Part shown: positions 39,585-51,171 of the stretch, piece by piece
Numbering within the stretch: the first letter of the stretch is position 1
How the letters are laid out: every line of letters starts with the position of its first letter
Assembly (NCBI RefSeq): GCF_021134715.1
Contig: NC_060024.1
Coordinates: forward strand, 11,346,001-11,410,000
Direction of reading: 5' to 3'
DNA from: Daphnia pulex
Taxonomy: Eukaryota > Arthropoda > Branchiopoda > Diplostraca > Daphniidae
DNA length: 64,000 nt
Program-made: the position numbers and the translations under genes
Notes under the pieces: model-generated
Databases searched by the model: none
Told to the model about the DNA's origin: nothing
Seen by the model: only the letters and a program-made list of their open reading frames with translations

Positions 39585-41345
39585 TGGTGGATGTAATAGT
39601 ATAGACTGAGTACATGTGCACAAACCGGGCTCTCCTCTGCTGCAGAGGGTATGCTCCGCACAAAAACAATATCTTTCATGAACCGGCTTGATTCAACTCC
39701 GGCTCGTTTTTCCTCCGAACTTCAATCCGTAAAATGAACCCGTATGGTAATTCTACGGCCAGAAGTCTTGAGAGAAGTTTATAATGTTCATTATACCGTG
39801 TCGGATAACGGTGAAATTGATTGAACAATGACCAATTGAAACATGTTGCAATTGGTTTTATTGTTCTTTTTTACGTAATTGTGAAATTGTGTCTTACTGA
39901 AAGCAATTGTAAATAACGCTGCATTTTAAAAATTAGATTTGTGTTTGAAAAATGCAAAGGGACCATGTGAAAAGTTTTCTCGTAACTAAAGATCTTCAAT
40001 GCGATTTCTTCTTTTTACTCTTTACCAGAATTGTTATAACTATCGTAGATTGATGGACGTAAACTTTTGAGTCTCTAGTCAAGGTTCAAATGTCGTCAAT
40101 GATTGCGAATTATGTTTCAAATGCCATGTCTGCTCGTTGACACTCCGTCCTTGCACATTGTAGTATCTCCTTTAATGCGCGATACATCAAATAAAATATG
40201 TTTTTTGTTGTGTTGAAATCTATTTTTAAAACTCTATATTTACTGCAGAAGAAGGGCTGTACAATTGAATACACTCTTCTCATTTCCATATTTTAGAAGG
40301 GCTAGGAGAAATAAAATCTTTTGGATGGGCCTTTGTGCTTGTTCGAATGCTAGAATCTGTATGTGTACCGTTGATCGATGCAACGTCCTTGTCGCTGTCG
40401 CCTAGCCAACCCCGACAGACTGTGGTATCCTTTGAATATTTCATCACCCGGGAAACATGGAAAAGTAAAAAAAAAAAATTTATGTCACAGACCTTTTTTA
40501 TTTTATTTTGTGGAATGGAGATAATCAAAATACCATAGTGAAGATTTTGTGTGCTACCAGCAGTAGTTTATTCTCTTATTGTGTGTGTTGTTGACACTCT
40601 TTGAATGTCAAGCAGCTGCCGTTGACGTCAATCGGGAATTGCAAACTGGTCTGCAATCTTGATAGCTAAATTTTACGATCACTTCCGTTCATCCTTATTG
40701 GTTGAATTTCCCATGATTCACAAGCGAGTGAAGCTGCTGCTGTTGTAAATAAAATATAATTCGATTCTTTTGCAGGAAATTTGGGTTACATTTTGGATAC
40801 AATTACTGCGTGAGCAGTGAGCTAGTAGTTTCAAGCCTGTATGATATCAAATTTATTTGTTATCTTTAAACTTTTTTGAAAAAATTTGGATCAGACTCAT
40901 GTGTGTCTACTCTATCTGGCAATCAACACAGTGTGATCCTAAATGAGGGGCTATTCATAAAATGTTACGTAGTACGTTTATAGGGTAGGGTGAGTTGGGG
41001 TCCGATCCCCAAATTAGGGGGGGGGGGTCTCAAAATTAATACGTAGTGTACAACTGTTTCCTCCGATTTTCCTAGTTGATGTTAACTGTGAACGAATTTA
41101 ATTTCTGAACATTGGATAGCCCCTGAACACCAAGGAATACTTGTATTGATTTGTTTGTTGATGTGAACTCTAACACATTCCTCAACCTAAATACAGAAGC
41201 AGCCAGATAGGCAGAAGCAGAAGTGATGATTCAACGCCCTTTTCCCAACGTGGAAAACTTTATTTATTGGTTTTCATGTAGCGTAAAACATTCAAGACTT
41301 TTTACAGTGATGAATAAGTTGCTTAAAAATTATGATTTGGTATGT
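39585..41345. other. intergenic between PPxY gene and first tRNA
   Basis: Mostly AT-rich. A likely polyadenylation signal for the PPxY gene lies near 40189 (AATAAA). A TGACGTCA site is at 40623-40630. A G-rich stretch at 40979-41030 contains a run of nine or ten G. No coding exon found. Confidence 0.4.
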
Positions 41346-41427
41346 GCAGTTGTGGCCGAGTGGTTAAGGCGATTGACTAGAAATCAATTCCTCTCTGAGG
41401 GCGTAGGTTCGAATCCTACCAACTGCG
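41346..41427 (+). tRNA. tRNA-Ser (anticodon AGA), copy 1
   Basis: 82 bases. The acceptor stem GCAGTTG pairs with CAACTGC and the discriminator base is G, as for serine. The D-arm contains TGGCCGAGTGGTTAAGGC, the anticodon loop reads CTAGAAA (anticodon AGA), a long variable arm follows as in class II tRNAs, and the T-arm is GTTCGAATC. The sequence is identical to the copy at 44664-44745. Internal A and B boxes are intact, and no intron is present. Confidence 0.97.
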
Positions 41428-41798
41428 AATCTTTTTTCATAATGATTCATTTCTCAAGATTAACAGAAGATTCTTGCTTTCAAAACCATTTAATAATTAA
41501 GTTCTCTATTAATGTAACACTTTTACTTAAATACCTTACAATCGAATGTTAGGATAGCGCTAGTCCGGTAGGTAGCTATAAAACTTAGGCTTCGAAGGAT
41601 TTCAAAATTATACATTTTCAATTGTTCATGTATCACTCAAACAGTAATTGGGTATATTAGAGAATTAGAGCCCTTAATATTTAATGCTGCCGACTGCCGA
41701 GTAAAACTTTATAAATAAGAATATTCGCCTATTCGGAAGCTGACGCAATAATTTTTGTATCGACTCAATTCCCGCCGGCAATGTTTTTGTTTGTATTA

Positions 41799-41822
41799 TT
41801 GACGTCTGCTAGCAGACGTCAA
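41799..41822. promoter_or_regulatory. 24-base perfect palindrome containing two CRE-like half sites
   Basis: Half-site TTGACGTCTGCT is followed directly by its exact reverse complement. It lies about 270 bases before the Dgk-epsilon start codon. It could be a dimeric bZIP site or a cruciform-prone sequence. Only the symmetry is seen. Confidence 0.6.
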
Positions 41823-42091
41823 TCTAGTTTATCTATGGCTTCGTTTCTTTCAGACTTGTCCGTTGAAGTCTTGACGTTAGCCGGCCGATATAAAATTTGT
41901 GTACTTCATTTTGTGGGCGAAGCCATTCACGGGCATGCTTCATCTTACATCCTCAATCTTGAAAGGTCTAAAAATATCCGAGCACTGAGTGTTAGCAAAC
42001 ACGGTTTCATTTTCGTTTACTTTATAATCTTTGGTGTAGGAAATCGACATCTGCTGGATTGTTCATCTAATCCGTCAACTGTGGCCAGCAA

Positions 42092-44020
42092 ATGTGGCCT
42101 CTCCTGCTACTATGGGACATGGGGCTTTCTGGTATTATCATAGAGGTGATCCTCGGTCTCATCGGTTTTGATTTGCTCTTTAGAGTATGGAGAAGAAAAG
42201 TTTACTATGTCAAAGTCCATGATTTCAGTAAAGGACACTCCTGGTGCAGTGTTAGTGATGTAGAACTGGTAACAATAATGCAGTATTTCACCATTTGAGA
42301 TAATTAATATAAGTGTATGATGGTTTTCTAGGCTGTTCATTGCAGTGTGTGTGAACATGTCCTGCTTGGTGGTGGTATGCGATGTGATTCATGTGGTGTG
42401 TGTGCTGATGAGGGCTGCATGCGCAAAGCAGATAAAAGGTTGAAATGCAAGCAAGTTTCCATTGATACAATATCCATGAAGCATCAATGGGTAAAAGGTA
42501 AAGAAACTATTACTTTAAATATAATTCATCCCTTAATAATACAAAGTGTTTGAATTGGGTTTACAGGCAATCTACCCCCTGAATCCATTTGTCATGTTTG
42601 TGAAGAGGACTGTGACACAGAGAGACATTTTTCAGACTTTCGTTGCTGTTGGTGTCAATGGACAGTACATGAGAAATGTCTTGCCAATCTTGCTGACCTG
42701 TGTAATCTTGGAATGTATCGAAATTTCATCATACCGCCCAACTGCATAACCCTTCGACGCAGTCCCAGAGGTCGCTTGCGTTCACAATGTCTTGTTGCCA
42801 GTATTAAAGAGCCTCAGTGGGGACCTCAATGGAAACCCCTGATAGTTATTGGTATGTCCTGATTGTAGTTATTTGAGTTATCATATCCCACCTCAAGATT
42901 TTTATCTAGGAAATGGCAAATCTGGCAGTAATGAAGCCTGTCACATCCTTTCATCAGCTCGCAAAGTTTTAAATGCAGTGCAGGCGATCGATTTGTCAGA
43001 TCAAGAGCCTAAAATAGCACTTCAACTATGTGCATTGTTAAAAGAGACCCAATGTAGGCTTCTGATTGCTGGGGGTGATGGAACCATCGCCTGGGTCCTT
43101 AATGCTGTACAGAACCTTGATGTCAAGGTATATTTGTTTTACGAAATTCAAAAATATCGGTAATAATTTCTGTTACACTGACTGATTTTATCTGTATTAT
43201 AGCATTTACCAGAAACAGCCGTTCTGCCGTTGGGCACAGGGAATGACTTGTCTCGTGCTTTGGGTTGGGGTCCGCACATCGATGGCGCTGTTGATTTTCA
43301 CAGTATTTTGAAGAAAATAGAAAACAGTTCAAGTGCTTTGCTTGATCGTTGGCTTGTTGAACTGCGGCCCAGCCGACATTTGGGTATTCGTTTTCCGTCG
43401 CGTTCAGTTCGCTTCAACAACTATTTCAGCATCGGCGTCGACGCCCGTGTTGCCCTTAACTTTCATTTAACGAGGCAGTCTCCTATGTATCTGTTCAGCC
43501 ATAGACTTATCAACAAACTTATTTATTTTACTTACGGCACGAAAGACGTGGTAGAGCAGAGTTGCGAAGGGTTAGAACATCAGATTCAGCTATTTATTGA
43601 CGACAAACAAATTGAATTGCCTTCCGTTCAAGCTCTCGTCTTCCTTAATGTTGATTCTTGGGGTGCAGGAATAAAACCATGGAATATGGGTCAAGGTGAG
43701 GAAACCAAATAACAGTACTACCGACATCAATTACAAGAAAAATGTGCTAATCAAAATTTGTGTTCATAGAAGGTGTATTTATGCCCAAGTGTTTGTTTGG
43801 TGATGGTATAATGGAGGTGATTGGAATATCCTCTTCGTTTCACATCGCACAGATGCAAGTTGGCATGTCGGAGCCTTTGCGTATAGGGAGAGGCAAACAT
43901 TTCCGGCTTCGCCTATTTGGCAAGCAACCCGTTCAAGCTGATGGGGAGCCCTGGGAACAAGGAGACAGCGAAATCGTAATTGAAAACTGTGGCCAAGTTC
44001 CTGTTCTCACCGTCTCTTAG
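42092..44020 (+). CDS. Dgke: diacylglycerol kinase epsilon
   Basis: Phosphorylates diacylglycerol to phosphatidic acid, ending DAG signalling and feeding the phosphatidylinositol cycle at membranes. Six exons: 42092-42268, 42332-42497, 42567-42851, 42910-43127, 43203-43695 and 43770-44020; all in frame, 529 aa (human 567). An N-terminal hydrophobic anchor (GIIIEVILGLIGFDLLF) is characteristic of the epsilon type. Two C1 domains follow: CSVCEHVLLGGGMRCDSCGV and then CHVCEEDCD...CCWCQWTVHEKC. The catalytic domain has GGDGT at residues 264-268, PLGTGNDLSRALGWG, NNYFSIGVDARVALNFH and QADGEPWEQG. The LRKADKR-like stretch (MRKADKRLKCKQ) also matches DGKE. No ankyrin, PH or EF-hand domains, as expected. 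Flanked on both sides by identical tRNA-Ser genes. Confidence 0.96.
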
Positions 44021-44663
44021 TCACTCTATTCGCAAATATCACATTTTTGTTTATATTTTTGTCAATTCATCACGTTTACACTGTTTTATCTATTATGTAT
44101 TATTTGCCATTCAACTTCTTGTGCTACGAGTCGTTATTAATATACCGGTGTCTTCTCCGTTCAGGCGCAGCCTACCTTCATTATACTGTGAAGTGCTAGA
44201 ACAAACTGAAATTCTATGCGTTAAAACGATTTCTTTCTTCTGTTACCGTTGGTGATTTGCCGCTTGCCCCTCCACTCGCCCCCCTCCCCTAAAAAAAAAG
44301 TCGATTCCCTCTATTCTATTCGCAGTTTAGATTTTGGCTACTAGAAGAAGGAAACGGAAAGGATGGCGTAACTGAGCATCAATAGCCATTAAATCCGCAT
44401 TAAATACGGTGTTAATTATTTTTAGTATTTAATCAGTTAATTGCCGCCATCGAATTATTATAATTATAGTAGACCATCCTCAGCATTCGGGCCAACTTCT
44501 ATAAATTATTCAAACTCTAGTTGATGTTGATGCTGGCCGTGTAAGCTCTTTTGACAAATTCCTCTTTGACTCTTATTTATTTTTTTTAAATCGCTAAAAG
44601 TTTCTGCCGGATTGATTTATCTTCTAAAATAATTTTATCAGTCAAAATTAATTTGATTACAGG

Positions 44664-44745
44664 GCAGTTGTGGCCGAGTGGTTAAGGCGATTGACTAGAA
44701 ATCAATTCCTCTCTGAGGGCGTAGGTTCGAATCCTACCAACTGCG
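44664..44745 (+). tRNA. tRNA-Ser (anticodon AGA), copy 2
   Basis: All 82 bases match copy 1 at 41346-41427, including the acceptor stem, CTAGAAA anticodon loop, long variable arm and T-arm. Flanking sequences differ, so identity is limited to the gene itself, as expected under functional constraint or conversion. Confidence 0.97.
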
Positions 44746-45129
44746 TTTGTTTTTGCCTAAGATTCGCTTTAATTTATTTTTTATTTTGCTACATCGAAAG
44801 ATTCAAATTCTACTTCCTTATTCGCATTTTAGTTGGTACTAGAAGAATGTCGTAACTCGTAACTGAGCACCATTAGCCAATAAGCCATTATATACGTAAC
44901 CAGTCAACACGAGTGTTGTTAATATTTTTAGTATTTAATTATTAGTTAATCGCCGTCACCGAATTATTCTATTGTTTGATAGACCATCATCAGTAAGTTG
45001 GGTCAAGTTCTATAAATTATTCAAACTCTTGTTTTTGATGCTGAACATGTTAGCTCCGTTGTCAAATTACTATTTTAAAAACTAGCGTATTGAGTCATAA
45101 CTTCTAATTTAGATCATGACCAAGAACAG

Positions 45130-45195
45130 GCTCTGCCAAGAATGTGCAGCCGGGTTGATTTCTCTTGGTAGGTTCGAATCCTTCTAACTTCGAGT
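45130..45195 (+). pseudogene. decayed tRNA-Ser copy
   Basis: At the position where the second tandem unit should carry the tRNA, only the 3' part is recognisable (GGTAGGTTCGAATCC, then TTCTAACTTCG in place of TACCAACTGCG). The T-arm survives, and the acceptor, D and anticodon arms are lost or scrambled. Expected to be inactive. Confidence 0.6.
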
Positions 45196-46159
45196 GTTTT
45201 TCTATAAATTGATTTGTTAGCGATGTTAATCCCAATCTGATGATGATCCAGATGGAAATCAGCTACCAGGGAGGCGCAGTACGGGCATGACCAAATCACT
45301 GTATTCACTGAACAACCGTGTAACAAGAGTTCTTACTTCATAACGAATTGAAGTGAAATGTAGGATTTTCTATCTCAAGTGTTCTTCGTATCTCAAGATT
45401 GTTTTGTTTTTGCTTTGACATACCGTTCACTCGGGTCAACTTAATGCGAGCCGCTTGTGGCCTACTTCGCAGTCAATGAAGTAAGAGCGTGTACTCAGGT
45501 CACTACTCATGTATGTCACTACGTCAGTCCCCATCCCAATCTTCCCTTTTGCTTATTTCAATAAATTTTCTTTAACAGCTCTGAACAGCCAACATTCCAT
45601 TCCATACCAACAAGCCATAGAATTTGGATAAGAACAAACACTTTATAAATGTTACCATACGTTGGCAACGTTGATAACGTCAGGAAAATTGAGACGTTTG
45701 TTTACTTTATTAGACATTAATACTGTTTTTTATATAATAATTTTTTAAGTTCAACAAGAGTAAAATAGAAAAATGTTGTAATTAATTCGTTTTCAAGTTC
45801 TTTTAGCAGAGCAGCTTTTAGCAATATCTTAGTTTTCGTAGGTATTGTTGGCAACCTCGGTTTCGAGCCCTTTAACTAGGGCTCGCGTTGCAAGCGTTGG
45901 CCTTCGGCTAAGTCACAGAGCTATCTTGGAAGAATTCTGGAATTAGGCAGTGATGTGATGTGATGTGATAGGGGGTAGGTGCGTCTGCATAGATCCGGCG
46001 AAAATTCTATTAGTAGGCGAAAATTCTATTGCACCGTCAGGCTGATAGGGGCGCTCTGACGGCTGGGGTAAACGGCTTGAGCAGAATTGTTCCTCGCCAA
46101 CGACTGACGGGCAAAAATTTTAAAAATGGTAAATATGGTGACTTTGTAAAAATTAATGG

Positions 46160-47560
46160 TTTAACCTTACATCATAAATGCCATCGATTTTATTCAAAAC
46201 GTGTTCAAAACAAGACATAAAGAGATCAAAACGCTCTTGTTTTACTCTTTCAAATGCCTGTTGAGCTTTCTTGGTTTTGGCGCGAACCTTTTCAAACTCT
46301 GTGTTGGTCCATTGTAGCTTTTCTCCTGCCAAGTCAAATTTTTTCCACAGCCTAAAGATGAACATAACAAGAAGTTGATCACGGAAAAATGTAAGAAAAA
46401 ACAACGTACCCGCATATTAGGGGCTTTATTATGCTGAACTGTATGGCTCAACTCGTTCACGCGACGTTCTAGGAGATCACCTTCACGGCGTATTTCATCC
46501 GATACAAGAAGATTTTTATACTTGTCAGGTAGATTAGAATAGTCGACAACAATTCTAAATAAGATAAAAAACAAAGAGAATAAAGCGGAAATTACACCCG
46601 AATGTTGTGCAGGCAACTTACCTTTCTTCTCTCATATATCTCTTGAGAGTTTTGAGGAATGCTAACTGAATCGCTACCACTGGTTGTGACAGACTCGCTA
46701 TTCATACTTCCGGTAGCATATTACTATCTTGCCCAATGTCTTCCATGTTACCAAGCGACATCGGAATAACGATATCTTCCTTCTATTTGGGCAACAAAAA
46801 TAATTAAAGAAACTGAATAAGATCAATTAAAAGAAATTAAATGGTTACCTTTGATTTATTTAAAATGCTGTGCCTTTCACTTCTTTTTTTTCAATATTCG
46901 CTTCTAAACTAGTTATAGACTTCTGAATGTTCAGCAGGTCTTTTGTTACTGCTCCCATATCTTGTCGAGCCTTGATATTAAAAATACAAATAATGTTGTG
47001 ACATAACATTTTTTAATTAACAGACAGAACGGATTATACCAAGGCCATGCCTTCATTCATATTGTCTTCTTACTTTTCCAATATTTGCTTCTAAACTAGT
47101 TATAGACTTCTGAATGTTCAGCAGGTCTTTTGTTACTGCTCCCATATCTCGTCAAGCCTTGATATTAAGAATACAAATAATGTTGTGACATAACATTTTT
47201 AAATTAACAGACAGAACGGATTATACCAAGGCCATGCCTTCATCCATATTGTCTAGGTCGTTCTTTTGACACATTCACATCGATTTCATTTCTTCCACCT
47301 TCTTAATTTCTTTACCAATTTCACTCAATCGTTTTTCTTCTGCCTGTTTGGCTCTTTTTAATTCTCACAGACCTTTCCCACCGTTCCACAATGGCTGCAG
47401 AAAATACAGTCGAAATAGAATTTTAAGCCACTAAAAATTATTATTAAATCAATACCTTGTGTGTTGTTGTTTTCCAGTAAACTGTCCAGGTCTTTCCTGC
47501 TACTAGCATACCATTGAACTCCTTCCTCCTCAATGGGGTTTCAGCCATGCAAAGGAGGTT
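46160..47560 (-). pseudogene. Smc1: truncated, frame-broken partial copy of cohesin gene Smc1
   Basis: Minus-strand blocks match, in order, the second coiled coil and hinge-distal region of SMC1, the ATPase rod protein of cohesin. They are AKQAEEKRLSEIGKEIKKVE (near 47300-47360), DMGAVTKDLLNIQKSITSLE with RSERHSIL in another frame (near 46880-46970), EDIVIPMSLGNMEDIGQD (near 46740-46785), VDYSNLPDKYKNLL, NKAPNMR and AKKAQQAFERVKQERFDLF-like ERVKQERFDLFMSCFEHV (46160-46400). Intron-like gaps with GT..AG borders remain, so it arose from DNA, not from a processed transcript. Frames shift between blocks and a stop follows DSNMLPEV. The C-terminal ATP-binding head (signature motif, Walker B) is absent downstream of the donor at about 46169. 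It cannot make a working SMC1. One exon is tandemly duplicated. Confidence 0.8.
46893..47255. repeat. tandem duplication, 187-base unit, inside the Smc1 relic
   Basis: The unit beginning AATATTCGCTTCTAAACTAG (46893) recurs at 47080 as AATATTTGCTTCTAAACTAG. It spans one Smc1 exon plus its flanking intron up to CATATTGTC. The two copies differ at only a few bases, so the duplication is younger than the loss of function. Confidence 0.85.
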
Positions 47561-48194
47561 GAAAACTAGTCACAATAACAATGGTGTAAACAATAGGGCT
47601 TTCGAGGAAGTTCACAATTCGAGAATCCTTTCGATTCATGGTCTCTAGAGCAAATTTCGTAAAATTAGAATGAAAACTGCTTTATTATTACCAACTTACA
47701 ACATGAACACAACGCAGAGACAGTTACAATAATAACATAACAGTAACACCCCGAAGTCACAGTCGCAGTGTAGTGGTATACCACGTAATTCCATTTTCAG
47801 GTTTCGGCGAAGACTGAGAAGTCTGGGACCGTGGGTTGAAAATCGCGTTGCAGGGAGTATAGGCTTCACTGAATTTCCGATTTTATATCGATCGGTAAAT
47901 CGAGACGGGAGCCAATAGCAAGGCCAGATTTCGGTCACGTGGGGGTAGTTTTTCTCTCTAAGCTCCGCCTTTTCCCATTTCCTTCCAGGGAGACTTTTGA
48001 GCTCTACGGGAACCCTGTTAAGGCCCTCGGCAGGCTAAAGCCTTAGCCTCAGGGACTTGCTAGTTGCTTCTTGCTTGCATTCTGATCTGAAGACTCATTC
48101 GTCCACGTGTGTTCACTGTTGTTGATCCCCAGACTAACTATCCACCAGATTCAAATATTTTATCTAATTTATATACTATTTGGTGGATTTAGAA

Positions 48195-51171
48195 ATGTTT
48201 TATGATATTGACATTCTCAATCGTCGTGGTGGAAAGTTTGGTATAATTTGGCTCGCTGCTAACAAAAAATTGCGGCTTAAAGGAAAGGGCTCAAAGAATG
48301 ACTTGCGACTCTTGCTCCAAGTGCGAGTGGACCGGATTTGGTAGGAAGAAAGTTTCAGATTTAAAACTTTTTTTTCAGTCTTGACTTGAATTCATTCCCT
48401 GTTGGCAGTCAAGAAATTGTTCGATATGTAAGAACGATAAATCCAGGAACTGAAGGATCAAGCCCAAGGTTTTCCCTCTACCTCTCTGCTATGCTGACTC
48501 ATGGTGCCATTATTGCTCATCACAAACAAGTGTCCCATACTCTTGGTAAGCTTATTAACTTAAAAACTTGCAGTAATGATAAACATGTTACATTCTCTTG
48601 ATATTATTCCCCAGCTAATGTCAGGCTGACTTTTCAGCAAAGAGCGACAGAGAAGAAACTAAAAGAGTCCAATATCAGCTGTGATGTGTAAGTTGAACAG
48701 CATTTCAAGCAATTATTCATGTGTTTAATTCATTGTACGTAATTTTTCATCTAATCCAGACTAGACTTGTCTGACGCTGTGATTGGAGCTGGGAAATTCT
48801 TGTTGAGCGATGGTTGTAGTTTGGAGGATAGTGAGTTTGGGCGCTTGGTTGCTGTGGTTGATGCTCTCAAGATCCAGTCTATTTATCCTATTGCCAATGA
48901 AACTCGACAAGGTAGGCTGCTATATTGTTTTACAAATTCTTGATTTTATGTGTTGATTAATATATTTTATTATGAAGCCACACTTTGTGAAGTACAACTG
49001 AATTGCCCGGCATCTCCAGGTGAAATTGAAAGATTGTTTGCTGAAATGGAAGTACCCTCTGGGTTTCATGAATTTAATATGAACAGTTCTGGAATATATG
49101 TATCACCAAGTGAAATCACAATGAAAGAAACAGATGAACCCCTCTTGACTATTGCAGATTTGCCACCGGTATTTGATTTTTACCTCAAGCTGTCTATGTG
49201 CACTATGGTTTCTGATTCCATTTGTCTTTCTGTGTTCATGTCATGGTTAGATTGATGAAAGTTTTATTGGCGATGACAAGTTTGGGAGTGCATTTGGTAC
49301 TTTAGAAGTGCTATCCTCATGGAACGAAAGTAATGTTGAGGAGATACCAGTTCAAGGTATGAGAACTTTCTCATTATTAAATATGTGTTTGCCTTTTTTT
49401 ATGAAGATGTTACTTTTCAAACAGGTCCGTCTAATCTAAGACGTAGTAATTCAAAGCGAGTAATCCACGATGATAGTAATGCAGCTCAAGATGTTCCAAT
49501 CAAGCAAAGCCGCACTGAGCCAGCCGGGTATTGTTAACAATTTTCTCGTTTCGTGTATTGCCGCATTTGAAATAACCATTTATTTTATGTTCCATAGAGA
49601 AGAGGCTCCTACCACAATCACGGCCATGCAATCTCCTGATGTATGTAACTGTTATTGTATTTATCTGTGAAGTATGAAATAATCATGAACCACACAATTT
49701 AGATGGTATTGGAATCGCTTGACGTATTACCTGTACAACCCCGTGGAGGAGGACGGCGTCGATTGATTATTGATAAGGAAATTATCATCCCTGCTGAATT
49801 GTTCAGAGCTCAACTGTACGATTGTAAAGATTTGTTGCGGGTTAGTACTTATTATGATGGACGTTTTCGTTTAAATGTTTAAAAATGTATATTTTTGTTT
49901 CTTTAGATGCCGAATGAAGATGTGGTAAGGACTGAATATGCAGAGTGTACCGTTCACCACATATTCCGCCGTCCGTCAGTCGAAACACATCAAAATCCTT
50001 TGATTAGAGAGCTGATAACTAGGAACTTGGTGACTGTTGAAGAAGTCCAAACTGAGAATAGCGTAAATATCGTCAATCTGCCTTTTTCGATTTAAGATTT
50101 TTCTAATTATTTTCATTGATTGATTGTATTTATCAATTAGGATATGTTTAATGTAAACAACTACCTGGAGTCTTCCCAAATGAAAGTCAATGAGCCCAAC
50201 CACCAAGAGGATGGCCCAATGATAATCGCTGAGCCCAACCCCCCAGAGGATGCCCCAATGATAATCGCTGAGCCCAACCCCCCAGAGGATGACCCAATGA
50301 TAGTCGTTGAGCCCAACCACGAGGCTGCTCTGGCAATTGTTTTCGATGAGCCCGAGAGAGCTCGTAACCTGCAACCCAATGAAATTTCTATTGCACGTTC
50401 TGCAAACTTAAGCAACTTGACAGTCAGGTAACTGTTTTAACAATTGATATTTTTTAGTTTGGTCTTTACTGAGCCGACAAAATAAATTTCTGTAGTAATG
50501 TTTCGGGATATGCATCACCACGTCAAGCAGAAAAACATCTTCCTAATATGCAGTCTATCAAGGAGGTGGCATCCGAATCGACTGCATCAACTCAAAATAC
50601 TGGGTAAAAAACGTGAGATTACAGTTCATTAGATTTAGCGAAGCTCCAAACCAAATTCATTTTTACTCAAGGTTGTCGATCTGATTTTCAAATTGAAAAT
50701 TTTTCTAGAAACGTCGGTGATTTACCACCAGTCGGAGTGTCTGCCCGTGCAAATTTTGGAGCTTGCTCCCCTGTCAACAATCAACCTTCTCTTTCGACAT
50801 CTCAGCGAAATGACACATTCTCAGAAGTTAAAGTTCCTGAACCCCAGGCTTTATTGGACACGATTGATGAAATGGTATTTAATCCTGATTAACGCTATAC
50901 CATAATAAATTTTGACGAAATTTTTTTGTAGAGCGATCAAGTATCACGCCTTACTTTTCGTCAACTTGTTCCTCCGACGAAGTACAGCAAACTGGAAGCG
51001 GCTAAGATTTTCCAAACTTTGCTTGGTAATTGGAAAAATTTGATGTTTTGTGGGCTTAATGAATTAAACTATGTTGGATGTATTTTAGGATTGGCAAAGG
51101 ATCGCAGAATCTCCATGAGTCAGGACAAAAACAAGCCATTTTCTGACATTTTCATTACATTGGATCGCTAG
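48195..51171 (+). CDS. Rec8: REC8 meiotic cohesin kleisin (left copy)
   Basis: The kleisin that closes the meiotic cohesin ring on SMC1/SMC3 and is cut by separase. Fifteen exons: 48195-48340, 48379-48545, 48615-48687, 48760-48911, 48978-49168, 49251-49356, 49425-49527, 49598-49640, 49703-49840, 49907-50062, 50141-50427, 50496-50603, 50709-50874, 50932-51025 and 51089-51171. All are in frame; 670 aa. The N-terminal kleisin domain MFYDIDILNRRGGKFGIIWL and PRFSLYLSAMLTHGAIIAHH are closer to REC8 than to RAD21. The C-terminal winged helix (SRLTFRQLVPPTKYSKLEAA, FQTLLGLAKDRR) would bind the SMC1 head. The middle is disordered, with a 13-residue acidic repeat (EPNPPEDAPMIIA-like units from residues 443, 456, 469 and 482) and a possible separase-type EPER at 495-498. 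Length exceeds human REC8 (547). No break seen. The upstream 250 bases lack an obvious TATA box. Confidence 0.94.

Larger units (their letters stand above)
44331..45195 (+). repeat. tandem duplication (~0.5 kb unit) carrying a tRNA-Ser gene
   Basis: The segment starting near 44338 (ACTAGAAGAAGG) reappears with about 497 bases offset near 44836 (ACTAGAAGAATG). Matching blocks follow, for instance TTTTTAGTATTTAAT, ATAGACCATC/GTAGACCATC and CTATAAATTATTCAAACTC. Divergence is substantial, with several indels, so the duplication is not recent. The second unit's tRNA has decayed. Confidence 0.75.

Noticed and set aside
47696-47938. 80-codon minus-strand frame upstream of REC8
   Set aside because: No match to Smc1 or any other family, and no splice partner. 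Likely promoter DNA of REC8.
50161-50415. Antisense frames opposite the REC8 acidic repeat (and their mirror at 61728-62167)
   Set aside because: Shadows of the repetitive REC8 exon in other frames, with no independent evidence.
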